Assembly: GCA_039024915.1 (NCBI GenBank)
Contig: JBCCPK010000001.1
Location: 620,001 to 684,000, forward strand
From: Pseudomonadota bacterium
Lineage (GTDB): Bacteria > Pseudomonadota > Alphaproteobacteria > Rhizobiales > MH13
Direction: 5' to 3'
DNA length: 64,000 bases
Shown: piece after piece, positions 1 through 9,853 of the stretch
Layout: each line of letters starts with the position of its first letter
How positions within the stretch are numbered: the stretch's first letter is position 1
Made by a program: the position numbers and the translations under genes
Notes under the pieces: model-generated
The model's input: only the letters and a program-made list of their open reading frames with translations
Told to the model about the DNA's origin: nothing
Databases searched by the model: none

Positions 1-36
1 CCCGTCATCTCAAGTGGCCACAGCGAAGCACGGCCA

Positions 37-1836
37 TCAAGCCCGCTCGCCCTTCAGACCGAACTGCAGGGCGTGCAGGCGGGCGTAGTGGCCATTTTTC
101 GCAATCAAAGCATCGTGCGTATCTTCTTCGACGCTGACGCCGCCATCCAGGACGATGATCTTGTCGGCATTGCGCACGGTCGACAGGCGATGGGCTATCA
201 CCAACGTGGTGCGCCCCTCCGAGAGCTTTGCGAGCGTTGCCTGAATGGCGTCTTCTGACTGCGCATCAAGGGCCGACGTCGGCTCATCAAGCAGCAGAAT
301 CGGCGCATCGCGCAGGAAGGCGCGGGCAATGGCTATCCTCTGGCGTTGACCGCCCGACAGAAGCGAACCCAATTCGCCAACGGGTGTGTCGTAGCCCAAG
401 GGCAGTTGGCTGATGAAGCCATGCGCTTCGGCGCGGCGGGCTGCTTCTTCAAGGTGCTCGGTTGTGGCGGCTGCATCCCCCGCCGCGATGTTCTCGGCAA
501 TCGTACCGTCGAACAGATAGGCGTCCTGCCCGACATAAGCCATGTGCGCGCGCAAGGACCCAGTGTTGGCCGCGCACAGGTCCTGATCATCGAGCAGGAT
601 GGTACCCGCATCTGGGTCCCAAAACCGCAGAACAAGGCTCATCACGGTGGATTTGCCAGCACCGGACGCACCCACAAGCGCCGTGGTCTTGCCTGCCTCA
701 GCGGTGAAGCTCAGGCCGTTGAGGACGCCGGCGTCGATGCCACTTTCGTTATAGGCGAAGCGCACATCGTCGAAACGAATGGCACCGGCCCTGTAGGTGA
801 TGTCCGGCCCCGACCCCGCCTCGCGAGGCGATGCTGGCCGGTCGAGGAAGCCGTACATCATCCGCACACCGACAAGAGCCTGCTCCAGCGGGACGCGCAG
901 CTTGGAAAGCTTCTTGGCAGGCTCGTAAGCAAGCAGCAGCGCCGTGGTGAACGAGAAAAATTCGCCCGGCGACTGGCCGTGTTCGATGACGCGGAAGCCG
1001 CCATAAAACACCACAATCGCGACCGCGATACCCGCCAGCGTTTCAACAAGCGGCGCGGGCCTTGCCTGATAGGTGACGAGCTTGTCAGCGGTCGCGCGCA
1101 GATCATCTATTGTCGTGTCGATGCGCGATGAGAAGGCATTCTCCATCCGGAACGCCTTGACGATCCGAAAACCTTGCGCGGTCTCGCGGACATGGTTGCC
1201 GATCTGTGCGCCAAGTGAAACCTGGCGGCGGGCGACCTTGCGGACACGGTTCATCATCAGTTCAATGACCACGATCAGCACCGGCAGCCCAACGATCATC
1301 GCCACCGACATGACCGGGTCCTGGATGATCATCACGATGATCAACCCGATCAGGGTCAGGATGTCCCGCCCGGCGGCGTTCACGAGCGTGTTGAGCACCT
1401 TGGTCGCCGAGGCCGCATTGTTGGCGAACACCATTGCGATTTCCGCCGATGGCTGGCCTTGAACGAAGCCGACATCCTCCCGCAGAAGCCGATCGAACAT
1501 GCGTTTCTGGACGCTGGCGACGATGGCATTGTTGATGCGGCCCAAGATGACCAGTTGGAAGTAGGTCGATGTCCCTTTGACCAGATAGATGGCCAGTACC
1601 GAGAAGCCGATGATCATCAACCATTCGCGCGAGCGGTTGATGAAAACCTCGTTGATGAGATCGCGCATGAGGTAAGCCGTCAGCGCCGTCATGGCCGCCG
1701 ACAGCGCCATCATCACGACGGCCACGGCGTAGCGTTTGGCGAATGGCCGACCGGTATCGATAAGCAGCCGCCGGATGACCTTCTGGCCGTCATCGGACGC
1801 CACCGATAGGCGCTTGGGCTTCACATCATCTTTCAT
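37..1836 (-). CDS. ABC exporter, fused permease-ATPase (MsbA-like)
   Basis: This 599-residue half-transporter carries both domains of a type IV ABC exporter. About six hydrophobic segments fill residues 35-320, followed by a nucleotide-binding domain with Walker A GASGAGKST, signature LSGGQ, Walker B ILLLDEPTSALD and H-loop AHR. All catalytic motifs are intact, so it should work as a homodimer that moves a lipid, drug or peptide outward across the inner membrane. The length is usual for the MsbA/LmrA group. The substrate cannot be told from sequence. It stands 73 bp from the amino-acid importer genes and is probably separately transcribed. Family call is firm; MsbA identity is only one possibility. 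Confidence 0.9.
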   Translation of the reverse strand: MKDDVKPKRLSVASDDGQKVIRRLLIDTGRPFAKRYAVAVVMMALSAAMTALTAYLMRDLINEVFINRSREWLMIIGFSVLAIYLVKGTSTYFQLVILGRINNAIVASVQKRMFDRLLREDVGFVQGQPSAEIAMVFANNAASATKVLNTLVNAAGRDILTLIGLIIVMIIQDPVMSVAMIVGLPVLIVVIELMMNRVRKVARRQVSLGAQIGNHVRETAQGFRIVKAFRMENAFSSRIDTTIDDLRATADKLVTYQARPAPLVETLAGIAVAIVVFYGGFRVIEHGQSPGEFFSFTTALLLAYEPAKKLSKLRVPLEQALVGVRMMYGFLDRPASPREAGSGPDITYRAGAIRFDDVRFAYNESGIDAGVLNGLSFTAEAGKTTALVGASGAGKSTVMSLVLRFWDPDAGTILLDDQDLCAANTGSLRAHMAYVGQDAYLFDGTIAENIAAGDAAATTEHLEEAARRAEAHGFISQLPLGYDTPVGELGSLLSGGQRQRIAIARAFLRDAPILLLDEPTSALDAQSEDAIQATLAKLSEGRTTLVIAHRLSTVRNADKIIVLDGGVSVEEDTHDALIAKNGHYARLHALQFGLKGERA

Positions 1837-1909
1837 GCAGACCGCTTAGGCACCGTGGCACGTGAGTGCAAGGCACCGCTTGCGCCATACCTGTCCGTAT
1901 GTGGGTCCG

Positions 1910-2641
1910 TCACAGCACGCGCGCAAGAAAGGCGCGCGTGCGCGCTTCCTGCGGGTCTGTGAACACGCGCTCAGGCGGTCCCTGTTCGGCGATCCGGCCG
2001 GCGTCGAGAAAGCACACGGTGTCCGCCAATTCGCGGGCAAATCCCATCTCGTGTGTGGCGATGATCATGGTGAGGCCGTCCCTGTGGAGTTGGCGAAGCA
2101 CATCGAGTACCTCGCCGACGAGTTCCGGGTCGAGTGCAGAGGTTATCTCGTCGAACAGCATGATTTCCGGCTGCATGGCGAGCGCGCGGATGATGGCGAC
2201 GCGCTGCTGCTGGCCGCCTGAAAGCTGATCGGGGAAATGACCCATGCGATCCGACAGGCCGAACCTTTCAAACAGGGCACCAACTGGCGCCCGCAACTCC
2301 CCCCGGGATCGACCATGCACGCGCATGGGCGCGAGCATGACATTGTCGCGCGCCGTCATATGGGGAAACAAATTGTAAGACTGGAAGACGATGCCGATGC
2401 GTTGGCGGATTGGTTGGGGGTCGAGACCCGGCTCGGCGATATCGACGCCATCGAGGAGGATCGTGCCATCGTCGATGGGCTCGAGCAGGTTGATACAGCG
2501 TAGCAAGGTTGACTTGCCGGAACCCGAAGCGCCGATCAGGCAGACCATCTGCCCGTCAGCGACATCGAGATCGATCCCGCGACAGACCTGATTGTCCCCG
2601 AAGCTCTTGGTGACGCCGCGCAGCGCCAGTTTTGCGCTCAC
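1910..2641 (-). CDS. Polar amino-acid ABC importer, ATPase
   Basis: The 243-residue ATPase has Walker [10 protein letters not shown], signature LSGGQQQRV and Walker [15 protein letters not shown], the arrangement of the GlnQ/HisP family that powers polar amino-acid uptake at the cytoplasmic face. The E after the Walker B aspartate is present, so it should hydrolyse ATP. Its ATG overlaps the TGA of the permease gene by 4 bp, which indicates translational coupling. With the permease and binding protein it makes a complete one-permease importer. Substrate is unknown; glutamine, histidine, cystine and opine-type systems all share this layout. Confidence 0.92.
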   Translation of the reverse strand: MSAKLALRGVTKSFGDNQVCRGIDLDVADGQMVCLIGASGSGKSTLLRCINLLEPIDDGTILLDGVDIAEPGLDPQPIRQRIGIVFQSYNLFPHMTARDNVMLAPMRVHGRSRGELRAPVGALFERFGLSDRMGHFPDQLSGGQQQRVAIIRALAMQPEIMLFDEITSALDPELVGEVLDVLRQLHRDGLTMIIATHEMGFARELADTVCFLDAGRIAEQGPPERVFTDPQEARTRAFLARVL

Positions 2642-3504
2642 CGGCGGGCCCGCATCTGCCGCTGCATGAGATAATCGGCGTAACGCGTCGCGGGGATCGT
2701 GATAGCGAGGAAGATCAGCGCCGCGCCAACATAGGGCGTGAAGTTGGCAAACAGCGATTTGAAGACCCCTGCCTGGCGGAAGATTTCGACCGGGCCAATG
2801 AACGACAGCAAGGCGACATCCTTTTGGAGCGCAATGAACAGGTTCATGTTCGCCGGCATCACATTTTGAATGGCCTGGGGTAGCACCACGTAGCGCATGG
2901 TGTCCGCGCTCGACAGCCCAAGCGAAGCGGCAGCAGCACGCTGGCTCTCATGAATGCTCTCGATCCCCGATCGGAACACCTCGGCGACGTAGGCAGCGTA
3001 GACGACGATCAGAGCCACCGAGCCCCAGATGTAAGGCGAGTTCCACGGTCGCGGCAGGCCGAGGCCCGGTACGCCGAAGCCAACCAGATAGATAACGAGG
3101 ATGACCGGAACGCCGCGAAAAATGTCGGTGTAAAGCGCGCCGAACAGCCGCAGGGGAAACAATACCGGCGCACGCACATCGCGGCAAAGCGCGATTGCCA
3201 GGCCGAGGATCGCAATGATGGGCGCGCACCAGGCGAAGATCATCACATTCTGCACGAAGGCCTGGAGAAGGCCCGGGAAACTGCGTGCGAAGATGTCGCC
3301 GTTGAAGAAGCTGCGCTGAACCGCATCCCAGCCTGGAGCGAGCGGCACCAAGACAAACAGGGCCAGCAGGACCGCGCATGTCGAGGTTGCGGCGAGAACA
3401 AGCGACCGGCGGCGCGTCCGCGCTTCGTAGGCCTGTCGCCGAGTCAGTCCCGCAGCAGTTACCGCTTCAGGCGCTTGCGCTTTGTGCAGGCCGGTATCTG
3501 CCAT
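2638..3504 (-). CDS. Polar amino-acid ABC importer, permease
   Basis: This 288-residue inner-membrane protein has a long hydrophilic N-terminus and then several hydrophobic segments. The HisM/GlnP-type coupling segment ([20 protein letters not shown]) lies in the second half and contacts the ATPase. [13 protein letters not shown] just after it is also typical of the family. It lies 9 bp after the binding-protein gene and overlaps the ATPase gene by 4 bp, so the three form one operon. Only one permease gene is present, so a homodimeric channel is expected. Confidence 0.92.
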   Translation of the reverse strand: MADTGLHKAQAPEAVTAAGLTRRQAYEARTRRRSLVLAATSTCAVLLALFVLVPLAPGWDAVQRSFFNGDIFARSFPGLLQAFVQNVMIFAWCAPIIAILGLAIALCRDVRAPVLFPLRLFGALYTDIFRGVPVILVIYLVGFGVPGLGLPRPWNSPYIWGSVALIVVYAAYVAEVFRSGIESIHESQRAAAASLGLSSADTMRYVVLPQAIQNVMPANMNLFIALQKDVALLSFIGPVEIFRQAGVFKSLFANFTPYVGAALIFLAITIPATRYADYLMQRQMRARR

Positions 3505-3513
3505 GCTGCAAGA

Positions 3514-4359
3514 CTATTCAATGACCGGGACGCCGGTCACCTGCTGTAGCCAGCGCGACTCGATCGCGCGTAACTCTCCGGTTTCCGTCAGCTCAGTAAT
3601 GGCCGCATCGACGCATTCCTTCAGCGGATTGCCTTCTTCCATCAACAAGCCAAATTGGTCTGGGTTTTCCGACCGCTCAGCGGGAAACTGCCCGAGGATA
3701 ACACCATCGTTGACGACGACTGCCGATAGATACAGAGCGGTGGGCAGATCAAACAAAGCAGCATCGATCTGGCCGGCCTGCATTGCCGCTGTAACGTCGA
3801 CATTGTCGCCGTACAGCAGGGGATCGGCATCCGGCGCAATCATCTCAGAGAGCATCGGCACGGCGGTTGTGTTGGCATCTGCCCCCCAGATGGCGCCCTT
3901 CAACGACGCGATAGTCGGCTCCAGACCATCAGCGACTGCCTGCTCGGTCGTCAGCACGGCCATCGCGGAGGTATAATAGGGTAACGAGAAATCAACCATC
4001 TGCTCGCGTTCGGCGGTGATCGAGTATTGTTGCATGTTGAAATCGAAATTCTTGGCACCTGGTTGGATCGCCTCATCGAAGGATGTGCGCACCCATGTCA
4101 CCTGATTATCTTCGAAACCCATGGCCGCTGCGATCGCATAGGCGACGGCCGCCTCGAAGCCTTCTTTGCTCTCCGGCGCATCGTTGAGCACCCAAGGGTA
4201 GAACGCAGGATTGCCGGTTGCGATCGTCAGGACCCCATCTTCGAGGGTCTTACCAGCAGCGCAGGCCGCATGATTGTCTGCCACTGCAGAATGGCTACCC
4301 AACACACAGCCAAGCGCAGCGACGATCCAAGCGGGCGCGAAAGGGCGACGGTTCGGCAT
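3514..4359 (-). CDS. Amino-acid ABC importer, periplasmic binding protein
   Basis: A family-3 solute-binding protein of 281 residues. I place the start at the ATG at 4359, because it opens with a clear Sec signal peptide (MPNRRPFAP..., hydrophobic core, cut near VADNHA). The frame runs further upstream without a start that would give a signal peptide. The mature part has family-3 features: LTIATGNPAFYPWVLND near the front and VDFSLPYYTS in the middle. It should capture the amino acid in the periplasm and pass it to the permease 9 bp downstream. A 140-bp gap separates it from the DUF1513 gene upstream, so it probably has its own promoter. Confidence 0.88.
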   Translation of the reverse strand: MPNRRPFAPAWIVAALGCVLGSHSAVADNHAACAAGKTLEDGVLTIATGNPAFYPWVLNDAPESKEGFEAAVAYAIAAAMGFEDNQVTWVRTSFDEAIQPGAKNFDFNMQQYSITAEREQMVDFSLPYYTSAMAVLTTEQAVADGLEPTIASLKGAIWGADANTTAVPMLSEMIAPDADPLLYGDNVDVTAAMQAGQIDAALFDLPTALYLSAVVVNDGVILGQFPAERSENPDQFGLLMEEGNPLKECVDAAITELTETGELRAIESRWLQQVTGVPVIE

Positions 4360-4499
4360 GACGATGGTGTCCTCGGTTTTGCGCGCGGCTAAAGACTTTT
4401 GGTAACAGGTCGATGTTGTTTCATCCCCAGACCATTTGTCCAGCGTTTTCCAACACCCGTGGGATGCTTGGCGTGGCAGTGGCGGCCTCTGTCGGGGCG

Positions 4500-5603
4500 C
4501 TAAATGGCAAGCAGATGGTTGTCCCATTGGACCGCGCTGGACGTCGTACCGCCCCCTAAGCCGGACACGCGCACGGCGCCCTGACCGGTCGTGAAGGCAA
4601 AGTGACGGGCAGCGGACGCGACCCCGCAGACATCGTCGACGCTTTGGCTGCGTAGAACCTCTCCGCGTCTGGCATCAAGCACCAACGCAACTCCGCCCCT
4701 GGGGCTCGTCACCGCAATCTCGGCGCCGTTTTTGCTGGCCGCGATGGAACCAACATACTGGCGAAGCCGAGAGTGATAATCGGCGGATATGCCGATCAGC
4801 TCAATTGGCTGTCCGCGCCGATGTCGACCGATCAGGGGAACGGTTTCGGTGGCTGCGCCTTCGTATTGGCCGCCAAACCAGACCGAGCCATCACCCAGCT
4901 GTCCATCACCGGCTTGCGTGATGTGCCGGATCGAAAGCTGGTGCAGATCGGCTGGCAGGCCAACCTGCTCAAGAAGCGCGCCGGTTTCGATATCGATGTA
5001 AACAAGTGAAGGCTGCATGGTCGGTACGTTCAGCTTCCGGCGCGGGAAATCGGGATGGGTCAGGATGCCGCCATTCGCGACGACCAGAGTGCGACCACCG
5101 CTCAGGAGCAGCGCCTCATGGGGACCTATCCCATGTGTCTCGAACTCACCGACGCGCCGGAATCTCGCAGCGACATCGTAGAGACCGATGACGCCGCGCT
5201 CGCCGTCATAGTCGTTCTCCGTGGCGAGAAGCAGCCGACCATCCTGCGAAAAGAAACCATGCCCGTAAAAGTGTCGCCCTGGTGCGGCTTCGAAGGCGAC
5301 GGCAGGGCGCATTTGCAGCGGATCAAACACTAGCGCGAACCGCCCCGGTCGCCGGGCGAAGGTGACGGCGGTCCGGCCATCGGGTGCGACGGCTGTATCG
5401 TGACCACGCGCGGGGAGTGCTTCGGTAAACAAGGTCTTGCCAGTATCATCGAGTGCAGCCACCCCGAATTGGCCAGAGGCATCACGGTAAGCGGACAGGA
5501 ACGCGGGCTGCCCAGACGCGGAAACAAGCTTCGCGTAAGGCCACGTCCCAAGGGCGGCACAAAGCGTGCTGAAGTGTCGGCGCGTGAGCGTAGGTTCAGT
5601 CAC
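4500..5603 (-). CDS. DUF1513 beta-propeller-like protein of iron operon
   Basis: This 367-residue protein matches the DUF1513 family, which is predicted to fold as a beta-propeller and is usually encoded beside imelysins and di-haem oxidoreductases. It starts with LTRRHFSTLCA, a Tat-like twin-arginine signal, so export to the periplasm is likely. Repeating blade-like stretches such as VAPDGRTAVTFARRPGRFAL and FFSQDGRLLLATENDYDGE support the fold. Its start overlaps the preceding imelysin gene by 8 bp, making it the last gene of a four-gene operon. Biochemical function is unknown; an accessory role in iron uptake is inferred from context. Confidence 0.85.
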   Translation of the reverse strand: MTEPTLTRRHFSTLCAALGTWPYAKLVSASGQPAFLSAYRDASGQFGVAALDDTGKTLFTEALPARGHDTAVAPDGRTAVTFARRPGRFALVFDPLQMRPAVAFEAAPGRHFYGHGFFSQDGRLLLATENDYDGERGVIGLYDVAARFRRVGEFETHGIGPHEALLLSGGRTLVVANGGILTHPDFPRRKLNVPTMQPSLVYIDIETGALLEQVGLPADLHQLSIRHITQAGDGQLGDGSVWFGGQYEGAATETVPLIGRHRRGQPIELIGISADYHSRLRQYVGSIAASKNGAEIAVTSPRGGVALVLDARRGEVLRSQSVDDVCGVASAARHFAFTTGQGAVRVSGLGGGTTSSAVQWDNHLLAI

Positions 5604-6681
5604 CGTCGAGAGAATTGAAGCCCAAGGTCAACCCAAGCTCTGCCGGGTAGACTTCGCCGATGATCCGCATGGCACCGGCGAGCGGAAGCGCCACACCAGC
5701 AAACTGACCATGGGTTTCTTCGCCGGTTACGATAGCGTCGATATCCATGCCGGTTTCCTGCAAAGCGCCAAGGCGGCTGGCGATCTGCCCAAGTTCAAAC
5801 CGCGCTGTGCTTGCAAATCTCTGCGACTGCTCGGGTAACCGTTCGGCGAAGCCACCAACCTCGTTGAGGTTCAGCATCGCTTCGGCGTTGGCAATCATCG
5901 ACGGTATGCTTTGCCCTGAACGCCAAAAGGGGGCACGACGGGACCGCGCCGCAGCCGGGCTTTCGCCGACCACCCGAACAAGCTTGGCGTCGTGAACGAT
6001 CTGCAACTGCTCAGACATCGAGCGCAGGATTTCCTGCAGTGCCTCACCTTCGGAACGGTACAGAGCGTTGTCGGGTCCTGGGCTGAGCATCAGCGCGGCA
6101 TAGCCATGGTCCCCTCGCCAAGCCTCCGATACCTCCATGCTACTGGCTGCCACAGCGCCAGCGATCGCTCCAGCGTAGGCACACCGATGATCGTTGCCTT
6201 CGGCGAGGGTTTCAAACCCAGTGCCAAACAGCGTGTAGTCCAGCGCCAAAAGACCCTGCAGTGCTACGCTTTTGCCCTGGAGGCTTTCGGTGGTGGTGAC
6301 AGTCTCATCCTCAGAGGCGATCGCACCTTGCACCTGATTGAGCCCCCGGCCATTTCTGTCCGGCCAGAAGAACAGGCGCTCATAGCGATTGTCTTCACGG
6401 GCAGGGCCGAAGCGGATGAATTCAACTGCCGACCACGCGTCCACCACACCGGCAAAGGCAGCCTGTGCCGACAGCAAAGCTTCATCGGATGGCGTTTGGC
6501 AAAGCGCCGAAACACTCTCGGCCTGTGTGGCTGCGGCGACCGTTAGGTCTTCGTAGGCTGGGAGAATGTGGCCGTCTATCATCCCAGCGGTGATAGCGGC
6601 CAGATCGAGTGTCGGTTCATCTTGCGCGACGGCCAAGACTGGCGAAACGACGAGCATGCCGGCAAGAATAAGTCCGCGCAT
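5596..6681 (-). CDS. Imelysin-family periplasmic protein, degenerate metal site
   Basis: A 361-residue protein with a Sec signal peptide (MRGLILAGMLVVSPVLAVAQ) and an imelysin/EfeO-like alpha-helical fold. The front section, with VDAWSAVEFIRFGPAREDNRYERLFFWPD, is typical of the group. Where the family carries the GxHxxE motif, this protein reads GLLALDYTLFG, so the His is Leu and the Glu is Asp. It is therefore a diverged partner of the first imelysin in the operon (8278-9558) and may not bind metal the same way. It begins directly after the stop of the DUF1111 gene and overlaps DUF1513. Role in iron acquisition is inferred from the gene set. Confidence 0.88.
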   Translation of the reverse strand: MRGLILAGMLVVSPVLAVAQDEPTLDLAAITAGMIDGHILPAYEDLTVAAATQAESVSALCQTPSDEALLSAQAAFAGVVDAWSAVEFIRFGPAREDNRYERLFFWPDRNGRGLNQVQGAIASEDETVTTTESLQGKSVALQGLLALDYTLFGTGFETLAEGNDHRCAYAGAIAGAVAASSMEVSEAWRGDHGYAALMLSPGPDNALYRSEGEALQEILRSMSEQLQIVHDAKLVRVVGESPAAARSRRAPFWRSGQSIPSMIANAEAMLNLNEVGGFAERLPEQSQRFASTARFELGQIASRLGALQETGMDIDAIVTGEETHGQFAGVALPLAGAMRIIGEVYPAELGLTLGFNSLDGD

Positions 6682-8271
6682 CTAAAGGCTTTCCAGAAAA
6701 CGAATGAGCGCATTGCGATCATCGGTCTGCATGGCAACGACGGAATCGCGCGCCGCTTGTGCCTCTCCGCCGTGCCACAGCACCGCTTCAAGAAGCGAAC
6801 GGGCACGACCGTCGTGCAGAAACTGCGTGTGCCCATTGACGGTTTCCGTCAGCCCGATGCCCCAAAGGGGCGGCGTCTTCCATTCGCGACCGGACGCATC
6901 GCCAACAGGACGGTTGTCAGCGAGGCCCTCACCCATATCGTGCAGCAAGAAGTCCGAGTATGGCCAGATCAATTGGAAGCGGTGGGCTTCGGTGGCCGCG
7001 TTGCGGCTGGTAACGAAGCTGGGGGTGTGGCACGCAGCGCAACCGACATCATGGAACAACTCCTTGCCGCGCAGCACGTCAGCATGCTCGACGTCGCGGC
7101 GCATGGGCACCGCCAGGTTTGAGGCGTAGAATGTCACAAGATCGAGGACCGGGTCCGGCGCTTCCGTCTCGCCCAGCCGCGGCTGGACCCCAGACGCCAT
7201 GGCGAGGCAGGCATCCTGATTGTCTGTGCAATCTCCATAAGCGTTCGACGCATCGGGGGTGGAAATGCCGATATCGCCGGAAAACGCACCCGCCGATTGC
7301 TGGCGCACAGTTGGGTTCGTAGCCTTCCAGCCGAAGCGGCCGAGCGCCAGGTCACCGGTCTCATCGCTGATAACCCAAGACGGACGACCGGATACGCCAT
7401 CACCATCGCTATCGTCAGGGTCGGCGTTGGCAAGCAGGTCGCCGGGATGGATCGCTTCGATCAGCCCAAGCCCGATCATCGGTGGTGCGACACGCGGCGA
7501 CAGCATCACCTCGGGGTCCATCGGACCGAATCCAAGATTGGCAACCGAATAGGTCGGACGGCGCAGGCTGACCACTTCGCCATCGCCCAGCACCACCTCT
7601 TCCTCGGTGTATTCGATCACCATGCGGCCCTCAGCTTGCAGGCCGGGAACCGCGAGGTCCTGAAACTGTCCGCCGTAGGTGGGCTCCGGGATGCGCAGCA
7701 TTTCGCGGCTTTCAAGAGCAGCGAATTCAGCCTCGGTGCGCGGCGGCACCGACAAGCGCAAGAACATGGAGATCGCGCTATCAGCCATATCCACCGGCGG
7801 GTGGCCGCGACCATCCTTCAAGTGACAGCTCTGGCACGAACGCGCATTAAACAACGGCCCCAAGCCATCGGAGGCTTGAGTGGATGAGGGTGAAGACACC
7901 CAAAGTTTGGTGAAAAGTGAATCGCCGATGTGGAAATCGGATTGCTGCTCGAACGTAATGTTCTGTGTGAAGCGCGAAAACGCGTTGCTGTCAGCGGCGC
8001 CGGTATAGGTCCCCGCGCCGCCAGACATGGCTTCAAACGGCTGAGCCGCATCGAAGGCCTGCGGCGGTTCGAGAACCGCCGCGACCCGAATACGATCTTG
8101 AAGTGTCAGATCGGTGCGGTGGGGCAACGGACCGTCGGCATCGTCGAATATGCCGCTGGCGCTTACGCCAAAGGCCGTTGCGGCAACGAGGCAGGTGCCC
8201 AGAACGCCTGAGGCAACCCCCAGGCGCCGGACACCCGCCCCGCTTTTATTTGCGTACAGCTTTATGGTCAT
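6682..8271 (-). CDS. Di-haem oxidoreductase, DUF1111 (thiol oxidoreductase-like)
   Basis: A 529-residue exported c-type cytochrome of the DUF1111 family, related to MauG-type di-haem peroxidases. Two CXXCH haem sites are visible: CQSCH (about residue 143) and CAACH near residue 416. The N-terminus has a hydrophobic signal segment. A DPDDSDGDGVSGRPSW stretch resembles the calcium-type loop common in the family. It sits between two imelysin genes, 6 bp after the first and abutting the second. The same four-gene set occurs in other Proteobacteria, where members are iron-repressed. Its substrate is not known; redox handling of iron or a carrier during uptake is an inference. Confidence 0.9.
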   Translation of the reverse strand: MTIKLYANKSGAGVRRLGVASGVLGTCLVAATAFGVSASGIFDDADGPLPHRTDLTLQDRIRVAAVLEPPQAFDAAQPFEAMSGGAGTYTGAADSNAFSRFTQNITFEQQSDFHIGDSLFTKLWVSSPSSTQASDGLGPLFNARSCQSCHLKDGRGHPPVDMADSAISMFLRLSVPPRTEAEFAALESREMLRIPEPTYGGQFQDLAVPGLQAEGRMVIEYTEEEVVLGDGEVVSLRRPTYSVANLGFGPMDPEVMLSPRVAPPMIGLGLIEAIHPGDLLANADPDDSDGDGVSGRPSWVISDETGDLALGRFGWKATNPTVRQQSAGAFSGDIGISTPDASNAYGDCTDNQDACLAMASGVQPRLGETEAPDPVLDLVTFYASNLAVPMRRDVEHADVLRGKELFHDVGCAACHTPSFVTSRNAATEAHRFQLIWPYSDFLLHDMGEGLADNRPVGDASGREWKTPPLWGIGLTETVNGHTQFLHDGRARSLLEAVLWHGGEAQAARDSVVAMQTDDRNALIRFLESL

Positions 8272-8277
8272 AGAGCC

Positions 8278-9558
8278 TTATTGGAACACAGCAGTGGGGT
8301 TGTCGAGACTGTCGGAACCCTCAAACTCGATGGCATCGAGATCCAGCAGCGCAACGACCCGCTCGATTGAGCGCGTCTGGTCAACCAGTCCGTCAATCGC
8401 AGCCTGAACGACGGCGTTACCCTCTTCATTGCCTTCGCCAATCATCTGGTCGTAGGCCTCGATGCTCTCGGCGCGCGCACGCATGATCGCCATCGCCGTG
8501 ACCGTGGTATCGATCTTGCCGCGCATTTCTGCGTCCAGCGCCGCATCAGCGGAGGCGACAAGGTCCGAAACGGACGGACCCGAAACCACCGAACCGTCGA
8601 CGCGGCGATAGGTCCCTGTGTACACGTTTCTAATGCCCAGCGAGTTCAGATAGTGCGAATTGTGCGTGTTGTCGGCGAAGCAATCATGCTCCTCTTCAGG
8701 ATCATTGAGCAGAAGGCCCAACTTCATGCGCTCGCCCGCAAGTTCACCGTAAGACAGCGAACCCATGCCGGTCAGGACAGCAGAAAGGCCGGCGGCCTCA
8801 TCTTCCATCAGCTCAACCCGTGCAGCGCCGTCTTCTTCCCAGTTGCCAACCATCTCTTCAAGGTCTGCAACCAGCAATTCTGAGGCGGCCACAAGATACT
8901 CAATGCGCCGCTCACAGCTGCCGCCGGTGCAATTGGCGGTGTCGAAGTCCGTGAAAGGTCGGGAGCCTGCGCCGGGGCCCGTGCCGTTCAGATCCTGGCC
9001 CCAAAGCAGGAACTCAATGGCGTGGTAGCCTGTTGCCACATTTGCTTCGACTTCGCCCGCTTCGTGCAGCGTGCCAGACAGAAAGTCCGGTGTGATGGAC
9101 GCAGCGATCACCTCGGCACCGTTGATCATCAAGCTTTCATTGGCAATGATGTTGGCGGTGAACAGGTTGTTTTCATCGTTCTCAACGCCGTAGGACGCGT
9201 CGACATAATCGATCAGGCCCTCATCGAGCGGCCAAGCGTTCACGCGGCCTTCCCACTCATCAACGATCGCATTGCCGAAGCGGTAGACTTCGGTCTGCTG
9301 ATACGGAACGCGCGCAGCGAGCCATGCGGACTTTGCGGCACTGAGCGTCGCTGCCGACGGATCAGAAACCAGCGCGGAAACGGCAGCGTTCAAAGCCTCG
9401 GCTGTCAGCAGCGAATCTTCAAAAGCGGCAAGCGCCATATCCGCGTAATTATCGAGAACAGCCGATGGCGTTGCGTCCATTGCCGCCGCGCTGGACGCCA
9501 TCACAGCGATAGCGCTGGTGGCGAGAAGCAGACGTGTAGCCTTGTTTTTCAATGACAT
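8278..9558 (-). CDS. Imelysin family protein (IrpA/IcmP-like)
   Basis: This 426-residue protein has a Sec signal (core LLLATSAIAVMASSAAAMD) and the imelysin hallmark GYHAIEFLLWGQDLNG, which holds the GxHxxE metal-binding motif. A second typical stretch is AWPLDEGLIDYVD. Family members are periplasmic or surface proteins induced by iron limitation (IrpA, IcmP), and the name's protease activity is doubtful. It is the first gene of the operon running to 4500 and has a Shine-Dalgarno AGGGA before the ATG. An inverted-repeat operator lies about 120 bp upstream. Iron uptake is the best guess for its role. Confidence 0.92.
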   Translation of the reverse strand: MSLKNKATRLLLATSAIAVMASSAAAMDATPSAVLDNYADMALAAFEDSLLTAEALNAAVSALVSDPSAATLSAAKSAWLAARVPYQQTEVYRFGNAIVDEWEGRVNAWPLDEGLIDYVDASYGVENDENNLFTANIIANESLMINGAEVIAASITPDFLSGTLHEAGEVEANVATGYHAIEFLLWGQDLNGTGPGAGSRPFTDFDTANCTGGSCERRIEYLVAASELLVADLEEMVGNWEEDGAARVELMEDEAAGLSAVLTGMGSLSYGELAGERMKLGLLLNDPEEEHDCFADNTHNSHYLNSLGIRNVYTGTYRRVDGSVVSGPSVSDLVASADAALDAEMRGKIDTTVTAMAIMRARAESIEAYDQMIGEGNEEGNAVVQAAIDGLVDQTRSIERVVALLDLDAIEFEGSDSLDNPTAVFQ

Positions 9559-9677
9559 AGTAGGTCCCTAGTCCTGCGGGCTGCGCCTTGGCACGCTCCA
9601 GCGCTGGCGCCCCTTTTGATCAAGCGTAAGTCGAGAGAGCGCGTGTTGGCTGAGCGGTCGCCTCATTGCGGTTGGTA

Positions 9678-9702
9678 AAAGCTGCAATCTCTCTGCAACT
9701 TA
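9678..9702. promoter_or_regulatory. Inverted-repeat operator, copy 1 (imelysin operon)
   Basis: Reads AAAGCTGC - 9 bases - GCAACTTA, an imperfect palindrome with the same half-sites and the same 9-base spacer as three other sites in this window. It lies 120 bp before the first imelysin gene in a 295-bp region (9559-9853) where I see no gene. The regulator is unknown. The layout resembles Rrf2-type (NsrR-like) sites, and TGCA-N7-TGCA spacing also recalls alphaproteobacterial Fur/Mur boxes. Confidence 0.6.
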
Positions 9703-9853
9703 TCATGCAGCCCGTCTGTTGGAGGGCAACTCAGCAAAAGTGCTTAGAAGACACCCACTGAGGGTTGACCGACAAGTGCCTGCCAAGCGGAAAGATACGC
9801 GCATGCCTCGACCGCGGAAATTGCGCAGAAAAGCGGATGTTTCGATCACCGAC

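Noticed and set aside
9610-9630. CTTTTGATCAAGCG as an FNR/NnrR site before the imelysin operon
   Set aside because: The two halves are fused without the 4-base spacer that TTGAT-N4-ATCAA sites need.
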